Program-made: the position numbers and the translations under genes
DNA from: Pseudomonas sp. HOU2
GTDB lineage: Bacteria > Pseudomonadota > Gammaproteobacteria > Pseudomonadales > Pseudomonadaceae
DNA: 64,000 nt
Direction of reading: 5' to 3'
Assembly (NCBI RefSeq): GCF_040729435.1
Contig: NZ_CP160398.1
Location: 5,127,001 to 5,191,000, forward strand
Notes under the pieces: generated by a model
Seen by the model: the letters and a program-made list of their open reading frames with translations, nothing else
Told to the model about the DNA's origin: nothing
Database searches by the model: none
In this document: piece after piece, positions 21,626-31,516 of the stretch
Numbering within the stretch: position 1 is the first letter of the stretch
Layout of the letters: each line of letters starts with the position of its first letter

Positions 21626-21713
21626 TGTAGGAGTGAGCCTGCTCGCGATGGCGTCGTGTCTGTCAGATCAATGCCGGATGTGCCACCGGATCGCGAGCAG
21701 GCTCACTCCTACA
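21626..21713. repeat. REPIN, class B
   Basis: The arms TGTAGGAGTGAGCCTGCTCG and CGAGCAGGCTCACTCCTACA are perfect inverses. The element ends about 30 bases before the next start codon. Confidence 0.9.
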
Positions 21714-21744
21714 GGTAATGCATTCACATTTCACAGGAAAACGA

Positions 21745-22482
21745 ATGTCGTTCATCCAAGCCAACCTGATCCACCTGCTGGCCGCGCTCTGGTTTGTCAT
21801 CTGCTGGGGCGGCTACACCCGTTATGCGTCGTGGAAGGCCCGCGACACCGCGTGCCTCGCCAGCGTGCTGCACCTGTATCGCGAAGACTGGATGCGCCGC
21901 ATGCTGCTGCGTGACAACCGTATCGCCGACGCCAGCGTGATCGGCAACCTGGAGCGCAACGCCTCGTTCTTCGCCTCCAGCACCCTGATCATCCTCGCCG
22001 GCATTCTCACCGTACTGGGGGCGTCCGAGCGCGCCGTGTCGTTGCTGGCGGATATCCCGATGGTGCAGCAGGCATCGCAGGGTATGTCGGAGATCAAGTT
22101 GCTGTGCCTGGCGCTGGTGTTCGTCTATGCGTTTTTTACGTTCAGCTGGTGCATGCGTCAGTACAACTTTGCCGCAGTACTGGTCGGCTCGGCGCCGATG
22201 ATTGGTGAGCGACAGGTTTCCGAGCAGGAACGCAAGGCCTTCGCCCTGCGGGCGGCGCGAGTGATTTCGATGGCGGCCAACCAGTTCAACTTCGGCCTGC
22301 GCTCTTATTACTTCGGCATGAGCATGCTGGCATGGTTTGTCAGCCCATGGCTGTTCATGTTGATGAGTGCCGGGGTGGTCATCGTGTTGTACCGCCGCGA
22401 GTTTCATTCCGACGTGCTTGATGTGATGGTCTATACCCCTACAGAGGCGCCATTGCCCGAAACCAATAAAGAGGCCGTTTAA
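21745..22482 (+). CDS. DUF599 family inner-membrane protein
   Basis: This 245-residue protein has four likely membrane helices (about residues 8-25, 72-92, 112-135, 190-215). The N-terminal LAALWFVICWGGYTRYA and LERNASFFASSTLIILAGIL resemble DUF599 proteins, which have no known function. The start at 21745 has an AGGAAA SD; an ATG at 21718 lies at the REPIN edge with no SD. Its stop overlaps the next ATG by one base (TAATG), so it forms a pair with the MAPEG gene. Confidence 0.85.
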   Translation: MSFIQANLIHLLAALWFVICWGGYTRYASWKARDTACLASVLHLYREDWMRRMLLRDNRIADASVIGNLERNASFFASSTLIILAGILTVLGASERAVSLLADIPMVQQASQGMSEIKLLCLALVFVYAFFTFSWCMRQYNFAAVLVGSAPMIGERQVSEQERKAFALRAARVISMAANQFNFGLRSYYFGMSMLAWFVSPWLFMLMSAGVVIVLYRREFHSDVLDVMVYTPTEAPLPETNKEAV

Positions 22483-22883
22483 TGAGTATTCCGTTCTGGT
22501 GTGTGTTTATCAGTGCATTGTTGATTTACATCGCGCGTATGCCGGTGGGCAAGGCCATGAAAGAGCAGGGTGGTTACAACAACCATCTACCGCGCCAACA
22601 GCAGGCGCAACTCACTGGCTACGGCGCGCGGGCGCTGGCGGCGCACCAGAACTGCATCGAAGCGTTCATTCTGTTTGCCGTCGGCGTGCTGATGGCGCAC
22701 ACCACACAAACACAAGGCTGGTTGATCGATGCCCTGGCGATCATCTTTGTGATCGCGCGAATTCTTTACGTGTGGTTGTACCTGGCGGATAAACCATCCC
22801 TGCGCAGCCTGGTGTGGCTGGTCGGCCTGATCTGCAGTTTGTTGCTAATGATTAGTCCGACTTTTAGAACTGTTTTGCTCTAA
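22482..22883 (+). CDS. MAPEG family membrane protein
   Basis: This 133-residue protein has four membrane helices and fits MAPEG (membrane-associated proteins in eicosanoid and glutathione metabolism). The R-A-x-x-A-H-x-N motif is present as RALAAHQNCIEAFILF. Bacterial members may have glutathione transferase or peroxidase activity, but the substrate here is unknown. It is coupled to the DUF599 gene and ends at a bidirectional terminator. Confidence 0.88.
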   Translation: MSIPFWCVFISALLIYIARMPVGKAMKEQGGYNNHLPRQQQAQLTGYGARALAAHQNCIEAFILFAVGVLMAHTTQTQGWLIDALAIIFVIARILYVWLYLADKPSLRSLVWLVGLICSLLLMISPTFRTVLL

Positions 22884-22924
22884 CACAGCCTATAAACCAA
22901 GGCTGACAAAAAATCACAGGCAAA

Positions 22925-22956
22925 AGAAAACCCGCACTTGGCGGGTTTTCTTTTTC
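22925..22956. terminator. bidirectional terminator
   Basis: AGAAAACCCGC-acttg-GCGGGTTTTCT (22925-22951) has T runs on both strands and serves the MAPEG gene (plus) and the small lipoprotein gene (minus). Confidence 0.92.
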
Positions 22957-22971
22957 TGCATCAAGTCGCAA

Positions 22972-23208
22972 TTATTGCTTCTTGGCAGCTTCTTCCTGAG
23001 CAGCTTGATTCGATTCAGCCTGAGCTTTGGCAGCTTCGGCGTTTTCTTTTGCTGCGTCGTTCACTTTATCCTGAGCTTTGTTCATGTCTTGCTGAGCTTG
23101 CTCAGCATGTTGGTTGGCATCTTGAGCTTTGTCCTCGGATTTTTTATCGCAGGCAGCGAGACCGAGGGAAGCGGTCAACATCAAGGCAATAGCTAAAGTC
23201 TTACGCAT
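22972..23208 (-). CDS. small coiled-coil lipoprotein
   Basis: This 78-residue protein has a lipoprotein signal ending in LGLAAC (lipidated Cys about residue 20). The mature part is almost wholly Ala, Lys, Glu, Gln, Asn and Asp, as expected for one long helix or trimeric coiled coil, like Lpp or OprI. It ends in KKQ rather than a terminal lysine, so covalent linkage to murein is not assured. The ATG at 23208 follows an AAGGAG SD; the longer open frame upstream has none. Similar small proteins are often highly expressed, but function is unknown. Confidence 0.85.
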   Translation of the reverse strand: MRKTLAIALMLTASLGLAACDKKSEDKAQDANQHAEQAQQDMNKAQDKVNDAAKENAEAAKAQAESNQAAQEEAAKKQ

Positions 23209-23366
23209 GGGGTGTTTCTCCTTATGGAAAATAACTACTGGCCTTAAGAGCACTGGCCCAAAGGTTAAGTTCCTCATTTCGTTCAGATATATAAGTTTGT
23301 TTTTTAGTGGAACTTTTGCGGCATTTCCTACTACTGGCAAAAGGCTCTAACGCGAGTAATTATCAA

Positions 23367-23843
23367 ATGGCTGAAAACCCCGTTTTTGAGCGCGCAACAC
23401 GCTTTCTCTCGGCCCTGCGCCATTGTCAGGTGCTCGGTCTGACGGTTCACAGCGCCAGCAGCGAAGGGCTGACGGTGAGGCTGCCGTACAGCGCGCAAAT
23501 CGTCGGCAACCCGCAGACCGGGGTCATCCACGGCGGAGCCATTACCTCGCTGATGGACACCGCGTGCGGCATGTCCACGCTGTGCGTGCTACCGGAATTC
23601 GAAGTCTGCCCGACCCTGGACCTGCGCATCGACTACATGCACGCCGCCGAACCAAACAAGGATGTCTATGGCTTTGCCCAGTGTTATCGAGTCACCACCG
23701 ATGTGATCTTCGCCCGCGGCTTTGCCTATCAGGACGATCCGCAGCAGCCGATCGCCCATGTCGTCGGCACCTTCATGCGCATGGGCAAGGGTCTGAAAGG
23801 CACTCAGGGATTTGCCGGCAAGGTCAAAGGAGAGAATCGATGA
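23367..23843 (+). CDS. PaaI-type hotdog thioesterase (first of a pair)
   Basis: This 158-residue acyl-CoA thioesterase-like protein has a single hotdog domain. The signature is HGGAITSLMDTACG, with Asp64 the likely catalytic acid. It starts at the ATG at 23367; longer starts would have no SD. Its stop overlaps the start of a second thioesterase by four bases (ATGA), suggesting a heteromeric enzyme. The substrate cannot be read from sequence; PaaI relatives cleave aryl-CoA thioesters. Confidence 0.87.
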   Translation: MAENPVFERATRFLSALRHCQVLGLTVHSASSEGLTVRLPYSAQIVGNPQTGVIHGGAITSLMDTACGMSTLCVLPEFEVCPTLDLRIDYMHAAEPNKDVYGFAQCYRVTTDVIFARGFAYQDDPQQPIAHVVGTFMRMGKGLKGTQGFAGKVKGENR

Positions 23844-24292
23844 GCGATGACTGGAAGCAACAGCTGCTGCAGGCTCACGCTCAGGGTGATTACGCGCCGC
23901 TGCTGCAACTGATTCCTTATGCAGGATTGATCGGCGTCGAATGCTCGCGAGTCGGCGATGAATTGCTGTTCAAGCTGCCGGCGAACAAGGACAACATTGG
24001 TAACCCTTTATTGCCGGCGATCCATGGCGGGGTGATTGCCGGGTTCATGGAGCTGGCAGCCGCGTTGCATTTGCTGATCTTCACCGGTTCGCCCGGGGTG
24101 CCGAAGATTATCGACTTCTCCCTGGATTACCTGCGTGCCGGGCAGTTTCGTGACACCTGGGCCAAGTGTCAGGTCTGTCGCCAGGGCCGGCGCGTGGCCA
24201 ACGTCGCCATCACGGCCTGGCAAAGTACCGAGAGCGAACCGATTGCCACCGCCCGTGCACATTTCAAAATTGATGAGCCCTTGAAATCCTGA
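23840..24292 (+). CDS. PaaI-type hotdog thioesterase (second of a pair)
   Basis: This 150-residue hotdog protein is a paralogue of its upstream neighbour. The motif is HGGVIAGFMELAAAL, where Glu71 replaces the usual aspartate, so activity may be changed rather than lost. An AAAGGAGA SD lies inside the end of the first gene. The four-base overlap favours co-translation and assembly with the first protein. It ends about 80 bases before htpG. Confidence 0.85.
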   Translation: MSDDWKQQLLQAHAQGDYAPLLQLIPYAGLIGVECSRVGDELLFKLPANKDNIGNPLLPAIHGGVIAGFMELAAALHLLIFTGSPGVPKIIDFSLDYLRAGQFRDTWAKCQVCRQGRRVANVAITAWQSTESEPIATARAHFKIDEPLKS

Positions 24293-24373
24293 ACGCTGCC
24301 CCCAACTCAGTGAACAACCCGCCGCCGACCCTTTGGGTCGTGGCCACTGCCATCTGATTGGAGTTTGATGACC

Positions 24374-26278
24374 ATGAGTGTGGAAACTCAAAAGGAAACC
24401 CTGGGCTTCCAGACCGAGGTAAAGCAGCTGCTGCACCTCATGATCCATTCGCTGTATTCCAACAAGGAAATCTTCCTTCGCGAATTGATCTCGAACGCCT
24501 CTGACGCTGTCGACAAGCTGCGCTTCGAAGCCCTGGCCAAGCCTGAGTTGCTCGAAGGTGGCGCTGAACTGAAAATCCGTGTGAGCTTCGACAAGGACGC
24601 CAAGACCGTCACCCTCGAAGACAACGGTATCGGCATGAACCGTGACGATGTGATCACCCACCTGGGGACCATCGCCAAGTCGGGCACCGCCGATTTCATG
24701 AAGAATCTCTCGGGCGATCAGAAGAAAGACTCGCACCTGATCGGCCAGTTCGGTGTCGGCTTCTACTCGGCCTTCATCGTGGCTGACAAAGTCGACGTGT
24801 ACAGCCGTCGCGCCGGCACTCCTGCCAGCGAAGGCGTGCACTGGTCGTCGAAAGGCGAGGGCGAGTTCGAAGTCGCCACCATCGACAAGCCAGAGCGCGG
24901 CACCCGCATCGTCCTGCACCTGAAATCCGCTGAAGACGAGTTCGCCGACGGCTGGCGTCTGCGCAACATCATCAAGAAATACTCCGACCACATCGCGCTG
25001 CCGATCGAGTTGCCGAAAGAAGTCACTGCCGCTGAAGGCGAAGAGCAGCCTGCCGTTGAATGGGAAACCGTCAACCGCGCCAGCGCCCTGTGGACCCGTC
25101 CGCGCACTGAAGTGAAGGACGAGGAATACCAGGAGTTCTACAAGCACATCGCTCACGACTTCGAAAATCCGCTGGCCTGGAGCCACAACAAGGTCGAAGG
25201 CAAGCTTGAGTACAGCTCGCTGCTGTACGTGCCGGCCCGCGCGCCGTTCGATCCGTACCAGCGTGAAGCGCCGAAAGGCCTGAAGCTGTACGTGCAGCGC
25301 GTGTTCGTGATGGATCAGGCCGAGTCGTTCCTGCCGCTGTACCTGCGCTTCATCAAGGGTGTGGTCGATTCCAACGACCTGTCGCTGAACGTGTCGCGGG
25401 AAATCCTGCAGAAAGACCCGATCATCGACTCGATGAAGTCGGCGCTGACCAAGCGCGTGCTGGACATGCTCGAAAAACTGGCGAAAAACGAACCTGAGCA
25501 ATACAAGGGTTTCTGGAAAAACTTCGGTCAGGTCATGAAAGAAGGCCCGGCAGAAGATTTCGCCAACAAGGAAAAAATTGCCGGTCTGCTGCGTTTCGCA
25601 TCGACCCAGGGTGACGACGGCGAGCAGGTCGTTGGTCTGGCTGACTACCTGGCGCGCGCCAAGGAAGGTCAGGACAAGATCTACTACCTCACCGGCGAAA
25701 CCTACGCGCAGGTCAAGAACAGCCCGCACCTGGAAGTCTTCCGCAAGAAAGGCATCGAAGTGCTGCTGCTGACCGACCGTATCGACGAGTGGCTGATGAG
25801 CTACCTCAGCGAATTCGACGGCAAGACCTTTGTCGACGTGGCGCGCGGTGATCTCGATCTGGGCAATCTGGACTCGGAAGAGGACAAGAAAGCCGCAGAA
25901 GAAGTTGCCAAGTCCAAAGAAGGTCTGGTCGAGCGCCTGAAAACCGCGCTGGGTGATTCCGTTGCCGAGGTTCGCGTCTCTCACCGTCTGACCGACTCGC
26001 CAGCCATCCTGGCCATCGGCGAACAGGACCTGGGCCTGCAAATGCGCCAGATCCTCGAAGCCAGCGGGCAGAAAGTGCCGGAGTCGAAGCCGATTTTCGA
26101 ATTCAACCCGAGCCACCCGCTGATCGAGAAACTCGACGGCGAGCAGAACGAAGGGCGTTTTGGCGACCTGTCGCACATCCTCTTCGATCAGGCCGCCCTG
26201 GCGGCTGGCGAAAGCTTGAAAGACCCGGCCGCTTACGTGACCCGTCTGAACAAGCTGCTGGTTGAACTGTCAGCTTGA
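24374..26278 (+). CDS. htpG: chaperone HtpG (Hsp90)
   Basis: This 634-residue Hsp90 chaperone has an N-terminal GHKL ATPase domain with [33 protein letters not shown] and [11 protein letters not shown], a middle domain (about residues 235-500) with the arginine-bearing segment LNVSREILQ, and a C-terminal dimer domain. It has no MEEVD tail, as is normal in bacteria. The ATG at 24374 has a TTGGAG SD about 9 bases upstream; an ATG at 24368 sits too close to it. No obvious sigma-32 promoter was identified. Confidence 0.98.
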   Translation: MSVETQKETLGFQTEVKQLLHLMIHSLYSNKEIFLRELISNASDAVDKLRFEALAKPELLEGGAELKIRVSFDKDAKTVTLEDNGIGMNRDDVITHLGTIAKSGTADFMKNLSGDQKKDSHLIGQFGVGFYSAFIVADKVDVYSRRAGTPASEGVHWSSKGEGEFEVATIDKPERGTRIVLHLKSAEDEFADGWRLRNIIKKYSDHIALPIELPKEVTAAEGEEQPAVEWETVNRASALWTRPRTEVKDEEYQEFYKHIAHDFENPLAWSHNKVEGKLEYSSLLYVPARAPFDPYQREAPKGLKLYVQRVFVMDQAESFLPLYLRFIKGVVDSNDLSLNVSREILQKDPIIDSMKSALTKRVLDMLEKLAKNEPEQYKGFWKNFGQVMKEGPAEDFANKEKIAGLLRFASTQGDDGEQVVGLADYLARAKEGQDKIYYLTGETYAQVKNSPHLEVFRKKGIEVLLLTDRIDEWLMSYLSEFDGKTFVDVARGDLDLGNLDSEEDKKAAEEVAKSKEGLVERLKTALGDSVAEVRVSHRLTDSPAILAIGEQDLGLQMRQILEASGQKVPESKPIFEFNPSHPLIEKLDGEQNEGRFGDLSHILFDQAALAAGESLKDPAAYVTRLNKLLVELSA

Positions 26279-26287
26279 TCACGTTGT

Positions 26288-26315
26288 AGAAAAACCCGCT
26301 TCGGCGGGTTTTTTC
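26288..26315 (+). terminator. terminator of htpG
   Basis: AAAACCCGC-ttcg-GCGGGTTTT is followed by further T residues. Confidence 0.92.
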
Positions 26316-26345
26316 ATTCTGGTGTTTAACCTTCAGGAGTCAGAA

Positions 26346-27074
26346 ATGAGCCAAGTCACTGTACGTTCCGTGGTCTATCAGATCGACGGCCAGCCCTATG
26401 AAGGTCGTGTGGCGTTCGACGCCGAGCACAAGGGTGCGCGCCCGGGCCTGTTGATGGCGCCGAACTGGATGGGCGTCAGCGCCGGTGCCGAGGAAATCGC
26501 CAAGTCGGTCGCGGCCAAGGGCTACGTGGTGTTGATTGCTGACGTGTACGGCCAGGCGGTACGTCCGCAGAACGGCGATCAGGCCGGCGCGGCGATGATG
26601 CCACTGAAAAACGACCGTGCACTGCTGCGCAAGCGCATGCAGGCCGCGTTCGAGCAGTTGCAGAAGCAGGGTGAGGCGGCAGTCGATACATCGAAGCTTG
26701 CGGTGTTCGGTTTCTGCTTTGGTGGTTGCTGTGCGCTGGATCTGGCGCGTACCGGTGCACCGGTGAAGGCGGCGGTGTCGTTCCACGGCACACTGGACTC
26801 GCCGAACCCGGCGGATGCCAAGAACATCAAGGGTTCAGTGCTGGTATTGCACGGCGCTTCCGATCCGTTGGTGCCGAAAGAGCAATTGCCGGCGTTTGAG
26901 GATGAGATGAACGCGGCGAATGTCGATTGGCAGTTGCTCAGCTACGGCGGTGCCGTGCATTCGTTCACCGATCCGCATGCCAACGTGCCGGGCAAGATGA
27001 TGTACGACGCGAAGACCGCCAAGCGTGCGTTCAAGTCGATGCATGACTTGCTGGAAGAAGTGTTCAAAGGCTGA
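26346..27074 (+). CDS. dienelactone hydrolase family protein
   Basis: This 242-residue alpha/beta hydrolase has the complete dienelactone hydrolase triad: nucleophile Cys124 in GFCFGG, an aspartate in LHGASDPLVPKEQL, and a histidine in GGAVHSFTDP. There are no ring-cleavage genes nearby, so the substrate is open; many such paralogues act on other esters or lactones. Position after htpG matches P. aeruginosa. The SD CAGGAG lies 8 bases before the ATG at 26346. Confidence 0.9.
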   Translation: MSQVTVRSVVYQIDGQPYEGRVAFDAEHKGARPGLLMAPNWMGVSAGAEEIAKSVAAKGYVVLIADVYGQAVRPQNGDQAGAAMMPLKNDRALLRKRMQAAFEQLQKQGEAAVDTSKLAVFGFCFGGCCALDLARTGAPVKAAVSFHGTLDSPNPADAKNIKGSVLVLHGASDPLVPKEQLPAFEDEMNAANVDWQLLSYGGAVHSFTDPHANVPGKMMYDAKTAKRAFKSMHDLLEEVFKG

Positions 27075-27112
27075 TTGTGCAGTCAGGTATTGACTCGATC
27101 GGTGCCTGATCC

Positions 27113-27210
27113 GGCCTCATCGCTGGCAAGCCAGCTCCCACAGTGTTCGATTCGTTTGCTGGATATTTGTCCGGCGCTAAACCTGTGGGAGCTGGCTTGC
27201 CAGCGATGGC
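27113..27210. repeat. REPIN, class A
   Basis: The arms GCTGGCAAGCCAGCTCCCAC and GTGGGAGCTGGCTTGCCAGC are exact inverses, set between two convergent genes. Confidence 0.9.
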
Positions 27211-27231
27211 TGACTAACAGGCGACACAGAG

Positions 27232-28095
27232 CTAAGGCAATTCGATACGCTCGACTTCCCCCGGCACTGTCGGCCAATCCCCGGCCGCCCATTTGCGCCG
27301 TGCCTCATCGATCGCTGCCGGATCGCTCGCGACAAAATTCCAGTTGATCCGCCGTGGCCCGTCCAGCGGTGCGCCGCCAAACACCACGGCGTGCACATCA
27401 CTTTCGGCAAACAGGCTCAGCTCTTCCCCGGCCGGCAATACCGCCAGCGCATGGGGTTCGAGGGGTTCGCCATTCAACTGCGCATCGCCACTCAACACAT
27501 AAACCGCACGTTCTGCGTGCTCGGTCGGGATCAGCAAGGTGGTCGCGGTTTGCATCTTCACTTCGGCGTACAACGTAGGAGAAAGCACCGGCACCGGCGA
27601 TTCCAGGCAAAAGCCTGACCCGGCGATCATCCGGATCTGCACACCAAGGTTATCGCTGACCGGCAAGGTTGCCGCCGGGTGATGGCTGTAATGCCCCGGG
27701 CCTTGCTCGTGATCCTTGGGCGAAGCCAGCCAGATCTGCAGCCCGTGCATGGTGAAGCTTTGTTCCCATAGCGACTCGGGCGTGCGCTCGACGTGAGCAA
27801 TCGCACTGCCGGCGGTCATCCAGCTGACATCGCCGGCGCTGACCACCTGATCGGAGCCGAGGCTGTCTTTGTGCTGGATCTGTCCTTCGAACAGGTAGGT
27901 CAGGGTCGACAGACCAATGTGCGGATGCTGTCGGATGTTCATGCCTTTGCCCGTCGGATAAACCGTTTCGAGCATGTGGTCGAAAAACACGAAAGGCCCG
28001 ACGCTGCGGCATTTGGCTGACGGCAGCGGACGCAGGATCGGCTGGCCTTCGACGTCTTCGGCGCGCGGGCGGATGATCAGTGGTTGCGTATCCAT
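27232..28095 (-). CDS. pirin family protein
   Basis: This 287-residue bicupin protein has the pirin metal-site signature HPHIGLSTLTYLFEG followed by IQHKDSLG and a second cupin half. Bacterial pirins bind iron; some have quercetinase activity and others regulate metabolic enzymes. The second motif SAIAHVERTPE differs from the usual TAGRGIVHSE form, so enzyme activity is uncertain. Convergent with the dienelactone hydrolase gene. Confidence 0.9.
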   Translation of the reverse strand: MDTQPLIIRPRAEDVEGQPILRPLPSAKCRSVGPFVFFDHMLETVYPTGKGMNIRQHPHIGLSTLTYLFEGQIQHKDSLGSDQVVSAGDVSWMTAGSAIAHVERTPESLWEQSFTMHGLQIWLASPKDHEQGPGHYSHHPAATLPVSDNLGVQIRMIAGSGFCLESPVPVLSPTLYAEVKMQTATTLLIPTEHAERAVYVLSGDAQLNGEPLEPHALAVLPAGEELSLFAESDVHAVVFGGAPLDGPRRINWNFVASDPAAIDEARRKWAAGDWPTVPGEVERIELP

Positions 28096-28155
28096 GGTGC
28101 ATTCCAGGCTGAGCGGGTGATGCCAGAAGCATAACCCGCCGCTGGCACGGGAGTG

Positions 28156-28572
28156 CTACTGGCTATCGAAGCCTTGTGGGGCGTGGGTTTCGATGCTGAC
28201 GTCGGTGGTGGTCATCAGTTTGTGGATCGGGCAGCGATCGGCCACGCGCAGCAGTTCTTCGCGTTGCGCGTCGGTCAGCACGCCCTTGAGCGTCAGGGTG
28301 ACGTGCAGCACGTATTTACCTTTCTGCTCTTCACTGTTGTCGCGTTTGACCTCGACCCCCACGCCGGTCAGCGGGATGTCTTTCTTTTTTGCGTACATCT
28401 TCAAGGTCAGGGCCTTGCAGGCGCCAAGGGCCGCGTCGAAGTAATCGTGCGGCTCTGGGGCCGAGCCCTCACCGCCGGCAGACTTCGGCACGTCGGCAAA
28501 CAATTCGTGGTCATCGATCTTTACGGTGTGACGAAAACCTTCGGCGGAGACGGTATTGACGGTAACAGTCAT
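28156..28572 (-). CDS. OsmC family peroxide-resistance protein
   Basis: This 138-residue protein has the two redox cysteines of OsmC/Ohr thiol peroxidases, Cys52 in LGACKALTLKMYA and Cys113 in ADRCPIHKLM. Sequence around them suits the YhfA/OsmC-like branch more than Ohr. It likely reduces organic hydroperoxides. I start it at 28572 (MTVTVNTV), with GAGG upstream; the open frame continues 28 codons further but without SD. It precedes the pirin gene on the same strand. Confidence 0.88.
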   Translation of the reverse strand: MTVTVNTVSAEGFRHTVKIDDHELFADVPKSAGGEGSAPEPHDYFDAALGACKALTLKMYAKKKDIPLTGVGVEVKRDNSEEQKGKYVLHVTLTLKGVLTDAQREELLRVADRCPIHKLMTTTDVSIETHAPQGFDSQ

Positions 28573-28723
28573 GGCAACCTCACTGGCAGTAGGAAAAGTC
28601 GTGCGATCAAAAAAGACCTTGCAGTTATAGAGCATTCCTACGGAGGCGCGTTCCACTTTCCTGCAGATGAACCCTTATGATCGGCTCAGGGTCTAGGCTA
28701 TGCCTACCTGCCGGAGATTACTT

Positions 28724-29746
28724 GTGCCCTTGTTTCGTTTGAGTCTTGCCTGCCTGCTGGCATTTGCCGGTAGCGCCAGCGCCCGGGATTACACCTACAG
28801 CGATGCGCACCTGCACTACGTGGATTTTTTCCAGGAAACCGCCGGCATGGCGAAATTGCTCACGGCCATGCAGGACAATTCCATCGACCATGTGATGATT
28901 TCCGGGATTCCCGTGGCGAAGAAATGGCACGAGGACGAACCCAAACGTCCGCGCTATTACGCCGGCGATGATGCCGATGCCTACTGGTACAGCGCCACTG
29001 ACGTGATCGTCGCTGATGCCGTGCTGAAACTGACACCGGAGCAGCGTCTGCACTTTCATCCATTCCTCTCGGGCTTCAACCCCAACGACAAGAACTCCGC
29101 CGCACACATCCAGCGCATGCTCGATCTGTATCCGGGGCTGTGGCAGGGCATTGGCGAAGTGTTTACCCGCCATGATGACCTGACGGCGTTGACCGCCGGA
29201 GACACGCCGCGGGCCAATAATGAGGCGATGACCCGCATCTATCACCTTGCAGCGGAAAATGATTTGCCGGTGATGCTGCATTCCAACATCACCTCCAAGC
29301 GTGAGAAGAATCCGCTGTACCTGAAAGAAGTCGAGGAACCGCTGCGTAATCACCCGCACACGCGGTTCATCTGGGCTCACGCGGGCACCAGCGCGGAGAT
29401 CCATCGGCACCAGACGCATTTGAAATTTCTTCTGCCCACCGTCAGCCGGATGCTGGAGGCTTATCCAAATCTGTTCATCGATCTGTCCTGGAGCATGCTC
29501 ACACCGTATCTGCTCGACGAGCAGGGCAAGCCGCGCGCGGAATGGCTGGCATTGGTGGAGAAATACCCTGAGCGCTTTATGGTGGGTTCGGATGTTGTAG
29601 GCCGATTCAACAAGCTCGGTGAGGAAATGCGCAGTTTCACGCCGTTCCTTGATGCCTTGCCCGAAGACGTCGCGATTAAAGTCGCCCGGGATAACTTCTT
29701 GGCGATATTGCCGCGAACAGCAGCAAAGTCCGGGAAACCGCGCTGA
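28724..29746 (+). CDS. exported metal-dependent amidohydrolase (amidohydrolase_2)
   Basis: This protein of about 340 residues has a signal peptide (LFRLSLACLLAFAGSASA) and a TIM-barrel amidohydrolase fold. Metal ligands are visible in order: DAHLHY, MLHSNI, WAHAG and the aspartate of VGSDVVGR. A periplasmic location is unusual for this superfamily, which is mostly cytosolic. I prefer the GTG at 28724, 7 bases after a CGGAG SD; an ATG at 28700 would give 348 residues with a basic start MPTCRRLL, also plausible for a signal peptide. No partner genes suggest the substrate. Confidence 0.82.
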   Translation: MPLFRLSLACLLAFAGSASARDYTYSDAHLHYVDFFQETAGMAKLLTAMQDNSIDHVMISGIPVAKKWHEDEPKRPRYYAGDDADAYWYSATDVIVADAVLKLTPEQRLHFHPFLSGFNPNDKNSAAHIQRMLDLYPGLWQGIGEVFTRHDDLTALTAGDTPRANNEAMTRIYHLAAENDLPVMLHSNITSKREKNPLYLKEVEEPLRNHPHTRFIWAHAGTSAEIHRHQTHLKFLLPTVSRMLEAYPNLFIDLSWSMLTPYLLDEQGKPRAEWLALVEKYPERFMVGSDVVGRFNKLGEEMRSFTPFLDALPEDVAIKVARDNFLAILPRTAAKSGKPR

Positions 29747-29884
29747 ATCGATAATGCCAAGGGTTCGAAGTATCAAGGCCTTTTGATATCACCTTTTCGT
29801 CTTACGCAAATTGTCTGCGGGCCGATACCTTCTAAAGCAACCAGCTGCAGGGTTGATGCAGCGCTTTTGGAAGGAGCCAGAGTA

Positions 29885-31510
29885 ATGAGTATCCGCAGTC
29901 TCAATATCGCGCCGCGTGCCGGCCTGGGTTTTGGTGTGTTGGCGCTGATGGTGTTTGCCCTGGGGGCGTTCGCCCTGCTGCAAATGTCGAACATGCGCGC
30001 CCAGTCTGATGAGGTCGACAACAACTGGCTGCCGAGCGTGATGGCGGTGGGCGAGATGAGTCAGGACATGCTGCGCCTGCGTGCGCTGACCATGCGCCTG
30101 CTGCTCAATCGTGACCCACAGGCGCTGGCGCAGAATGTCGCCAAGCTCAACGAATTGCGGGGTGTGCTCAGTGAAGCGCAGCAACGCTATGACGTGCTGA
30201 TTGTGCTGCCCGAAGAGCGCAGGTTGTTCGACCGCTTCAAGGTCGCCGAGCACAAGTATCTGGAGTTTCAGGCGCAGGTCATGCAGTTGTCGGCGCAGAA
30301 CCGGGTGGAGGAGGCTGCCGCCATCCTCAATGGTGAGATGAGCCCGTTAGCCGATGACATGGCCGTCACCCTCAAGGAACTGGTCGAACTGAACAAGCAC
30401 AACGCCAACCTCGCCACCGAAGCCGCGCGACTGGTGTTTATCAATTCGCGGGTGTGGGTGGGGGTAATGATCGGCATCACCGCGCTGATCACCATCGGTC
30501 TGGCATTGCTGTTGACCCGCAGCATCGTCCTGCCGCTGGCGCAATCGCTGGGCGTGGCGGAGGTGGTGGCCGGTGGTGATCTGACCGGCGATATCCGTAT
30601 TTCCGGCAAGGATGAGCCGGCGCGGCTGCTGCAGGCGCTGAAAAGCATGCAGCACAATCTGCGCGACACCATCCGCCAGATATCCGACTCATCCAGCCAG
30701 TTGGCGTCCGCTTCCGAAGAACTCAGTTGCGTTACCGAAGACGCCACGCGCGGGCTGCATCAGCAAAGTCTTGAGATCGAACAAGCCGCCACAGCGGTCA
30801 ATCAGATGACCGCTGCCGTGGAAGAGGTGGCGAGCAACGCCGTGGCTACCTCCGAGGCGTCCCGCGAGTCTGACCGCATTGCCCAGCATGGGCGTGAGCA
30901 GGTCAAGCAGACCGTGGTTTCAATCGAATCGCTGGCGCAGGATGTCACCGCCAATGCAGCGCAGGTGGAGGAGCTGGCGCAAAAGGTTCACGGCATCAGC
31001 AAGGTGCTCGACGTGATCCGCTCGATTGCCGAGCAGACCAATCTGCTGGCGCTGAACGCGGCGATCGAGGCGGCGCGGGCCGGGGATGCCGGTCGTGGCT
31101 TTGCGGTGGTGGCCGATGAAGTACGGGCGCTGGCTCATCGCACACAGCAGTCGACCCAGGAAATCGAGCAGATGATCGGTGGCATTCAGCAGGGCACCGA
31201 TTCGGCGGTGAGTTCAATGCAGCAGAGCAACATCCGTGCGCATTCGACGCTGGAACTGGCCAAGGCGGCAGGCGTGGCGCTGGAGGAAATCGCTTCGGCG
31301 TTCACCTTGATCAACGAGCGCAACCTGGTGATCGCCAGTGCCTCGGAGGAGCAGGCAGCGGTGGCGCGGGAGGTGGATCGTAATCTGATGAATATCCGTG
31401 ACCTGGTAACGCAGACCTCGGCGGGGGCGAATCAGACCAGTGCGGCCAGCCAGGAGTTGTCGCGGCTGGCGGTGGATTTGAACAATATGGTGGCCAAATT
31501 CTCGGTCTGA
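29885..31510 (+). CDS. methyl-accepting chemotaxis protein
   Basis: This 541-residue chemoreceptor has TM1 (about residues 12-35), a periplasmic helical ligand domain of about 150 residues (four-helix-bundle type), TM2 (about 190-210), a HAMP domain, and the cytoplasmic signalling hairpin with [18 protein letters not shown] and [15 protein letters not shown]. It has no C-terminal CheR-tethering pentapeptide. The start follows AAGGAG at about 29869-29874. The ligand is unknown; some Pseudomonas receptors of this size sense organic acids, but I cannot assign that here. Confidence 0.94.
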   Translation: MSIRSLNIAPRAGLGFGVLALMVFALGAFALLQMSNMRAQSDEVDNNWLPSVMAVGEMSQDMLRLRALTMRLLLNRDPQALAQNVAKLNELRGVLSEAQQRYDVLIVLPEERRLFDRFKVAEHKYLEFQAQVMQLSAQNRVEEAAAILNGEMSPLADDMAVTLKELVELNKHNANLATEAARLVFINSRVWVGVMIGITALITIGLALLLTRSIVLPLAQSLGVAEVVAGGDLTGDIRISGKDEPARLLQALKSMQHNLRDTIRQISDSSSQLASASEELSCVTEDATRGLHQQSLEIEQAATAVNQMTAAVEEVASNAVATSEASRESDRIAQHGREQVKQTVVSIESLAQDVTANAAQVEELAQKVHGISKVLDVIRSIAEQTNLLALNAAIEAARAGDAGRGFAVVADEVRALAHRTQQSTQEIEQMIGGIQQGTDSAVSSMQQSNIRAHSTLELAKAAGVALEEIASAFTLINERNLVIASASEEQAAVAREVDRNLMNIRDLVTQTSAGANQTSAASQELSRLAVDLNNMVAKFSV

Positions 31511-31516
31511 ACCTGT

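Noticed and set aside
22972..23340. Longer frame (122 codons) for the small lipoprotein
   Set aside because: Only the start at 23208 gives a lipoprotein signal peptide and has an AAGGAG SD.
28156..28656. Longer OsmC start at 28656
   Set aside because: The extra 28 residues have no family match and no SD, whereas the ATG at 28572 has GAGG upstream.
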